Source of the DNA: Baffinella frigidus
Lineage: Eukaryota; Cryptophyceae; Cryptomonadales; Baffinellaceae
Assembly (NCBI GenBank): GCA_026770585.1
Contig: MU646304.1
Coordinates: 1,929,191 to 1,941,177 of the forward strand
Direction of reading: 5' to 3'
DNA length: 11,987 bases
The position numbers were made by a program, and so were the translations under genes. This document shows, one piece after another, positions 8,701-11,700 of the stretch (position 1 is its first letter; each line of letters starts with the position of its first letter). The notes beneath the pieces were generated by a model. The model saw only the letters and a list, made by a program, of their open reading frames with translations. It searched no databases and was not told the origin of the DNA.

Positions 8701-11700
8701 GTTATGGACGTGATGATATCTGCTGACGCGCGGACGGACGCGTGCACGTGCACGTAAACCCTGAACCCTGAAAACTAAAACCTAGACCCCTCGGCAGACG
8801 AAGATCTCTGAAAAGTGCCGCATCGAGGCCTTCGAGGCCGTCCAGGTCCAAATCCTTTTTCTTCTCTTTGTTACTCTCAATTTTTTTGACTGATCAACTA
8901 CCACCTCAAGCCTCTTGCGTCGAAGAACGGGCTGCCTTCCAGACATCCCAGAGACCGTCCATGGTTCTTAGCCCCACCACGGTTCTGTCCAATCCTCGCG
9001 TTTCCTGTAGCGAACAAAACCTGCCCGGATTATTCATCGTCCCGGAACAACATTTCCCCGGTTGTGTCATCAGTGTGGGGGGCTGTTGTGCAGGTTGGGT
9101 GCCAGCTTGCGCCATCTCTAGGGTGGTGTTTGTAGGTTCAGGGTAGTGGGGTACGGGGGGGTCTCGCGTGCGCTGCTGCACATGCAATGCGGAAACATGT
9201 TCAATTTAAATCACCTTTTGCTATATCATGGGTGGGTGGGTGCTACGGTAAAGCTAATTCAAGGCTACGATAGCAATTCAGCCCTTTCAATCGCACGACA
9301 CGTGATTTAAATCAAGTGTGTTTTCGGATCAGATGGTGTTTCAAGTGATGAATCCCACCTCGCGACAAGCCTCCGGGAGCGCGCTGGCCATCACGGCGGC
9401 CTACTCGGCCTGCGCGTCATGCGTCGAGACGTACACTCTCAACCCGACACCCTTCACCCTACACCATAAACACCACACTCTAAACCCCAAACCCCCCACC
9501 CCAAACCCCACACCCTGAATCCTCATCCCCCAACCCTAAACCCTAAACCCTCAACACCACACTCTGAACCAAAGACGCCGCACCCCTGACCCGAAAGCCT
9601 TACGAAGGTGCGGGTGCGTCGGGCGCTCCGACGCTGCGATCACAGTGCCAGCCACTGCCATGGAGGGAACCGTCCTCCAAGCCGCGTCCGCCCTCGCCTT
9701 TTCCTCGGTGGTCATCGCGGAGAGCAACGAGGTGGCCGGGGAGAAGAACACGCTGCGAATCGCGACAGCGTTCCCCATCCCACTCCTCCCGGGGAGCAAC
9801 ATCACCGTCAACTCCTCCGGGCTCACAGCCTCCTCCTTCGACGGGGCCGTCACCATCCCCGTCACGCTCACCCTCAGCGGCGCTGCGACGACCCTCACGG
9901 GGCGCGTGGTCAACGGCGCGGTGGTGTTCACGCTCACCGCGCGGGTCGCCCAGGGTGCCGCGGTGCAGATCGCCATCACGCTGCGAAACCGTCCTGCGCC
10001 GCTCCTCGCGGGAAGTGTGGACGTGATGCTGTCTGCTGACGCGCTCACAGACGCGTGCACGTAATTCCTGAACCCTGACACCTAAAACCTAGACCCTAGA
10101 CCTTAGACCGTAAACCCCAAACCCCCTAAACTAAAGGCTAAACCCTCAACCCAAACTCCTAAACCCGAAACCTTAAACCCTAAACCCTACACCCTACACC
10201 CGACACCGTACACCCTACAACCTACACCCTACACCCCAACCCCTGAGGGAACCGTACACGGCGTTGTTGTCATCCCTGACCCCTAACCCCTAACCTCACC
10301 CCCCTAAACCCCTAACCCCTAACCCCTAACCTCCAACCCCTAACCTCCAACCCCTACCCCCTTGCCCCCAACCCTTAACTGTCAACCCCCAACCCCTAAT
10401 CCCTAACCCCTAACCCCTAACCTCTAACCCCTAACCCCTAACCCCTAACCCCTAACCCCTAACCCCCAACCTCTAACCCCTAACCCCTAACCCCTCACCC
10501 CGCACCCCTCACCCCTAACCCCTAACCCCTAAACCCTAAACCCCTAGCCGCTAACCCCTAACCCCTAACCCCTAGCCCCTAACCCCTAACCCCTGACCCC
10601 AAACCCCTAACCCCAAACCCCTAACCCCTAACTCCAAACCAGGGAACCGCTTCGGGCGCTGTGTGTCGAGTTTGGCATCTGGGAGGAATATACCGCAATG
10701 GTCAGCGGCGCCACCCTACACCTTAACTCTCAACCATGAACCCCGCACCCCGTGCCTTAAAACCTCAACCCTCAACCCTGAACCCTCAACCCTCAACCCT
10801 AAATCTTTAACCCTAAACCCTGAACCCTCAACCCTAAAGCCTAAAGCCTAAAGCCTAAACCCTAAACCCTAAACTCCCTAAATTCTAAACCCTAAACCCT
10901 AAACCATAAACCCTACACCGTGAGCCCTAAACCCGAAACCCGAAACCATACACCTTTCACCACCCTGCACCCTGAACCCTGACATTGCCATGCACGACTG
11001 CGAAAGAAAGTGGACATGTTGTGTACTGGTACCGGGACAATCACAGTCCGCACTGGAGGTGCTGGCCCCACCACCTCCAGAGAGATTGGTAATTGATCAC
11101 CTGAGAGGTTCAGGGTTCGGTGCTTAGGTTTCAGGATTCAGGGTTGGCTAGATCGCGAGTCGCTTTACTCATTGTGTGCAGGATTCACGCCTCTTCCTGC
11201 CCGCCTCAACGCTCTGCGAATGCACCGCTGATGCATGGAGCCATGCGAGTCGACCTCACACGTCCTTGCGAATCGAGTGCTCACCTGGGGCGGATTGACG
11301 TCTGTTTGACCATCAAGGTTTGACCATGAAACACGGTGCAGGAACGGATCGCGCCTTTCAAGGCCACCACCTCCACTGTCGGGTCGGTGCTACTCGCTCG
11401 CGGGCCGAAAATGCTGACCAAGTTGAGGCTCGTCGAGGCTACCACGGCCGCCAAGGCATACAACATCTACACGGTCTCAACCCCTGCCCCGTAAGGGATG
11501 GCGACCTATTTCGGTCGCCAACCTATTTCCGTCATCCCGTCGGGTGCTACCGCATGCAGTGCAATGGGTGGTAGTGAAGCATGTGTGTAGGAACTTTCGT
11601 TGGCCAGCAGCGTACATTCTTATTTGGTTCCGCAGTTAAGACCAGTGATGAACCCTGTGCACAGAATGCCAGTGAGCAGCTCAGGGTCAGGCCTCCTAGC

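Noticed and set aside
8868-9187. Small genes of about 92 codons on either strand
   Set aside because: No motif, no homology to the module, no supporting splice context; treated as intron.
9551-10081. A 176-codon gene on the minus strand
   Set aside because: It is the antisense shadow of the GC-rich exon 9608-10060, and its ends read into telomere-type repeat.
10273-10637. A CRISPR array
   Set aside because: The unit is 7 nt with no unique spacers, which is a telomere-type tandem repeat.
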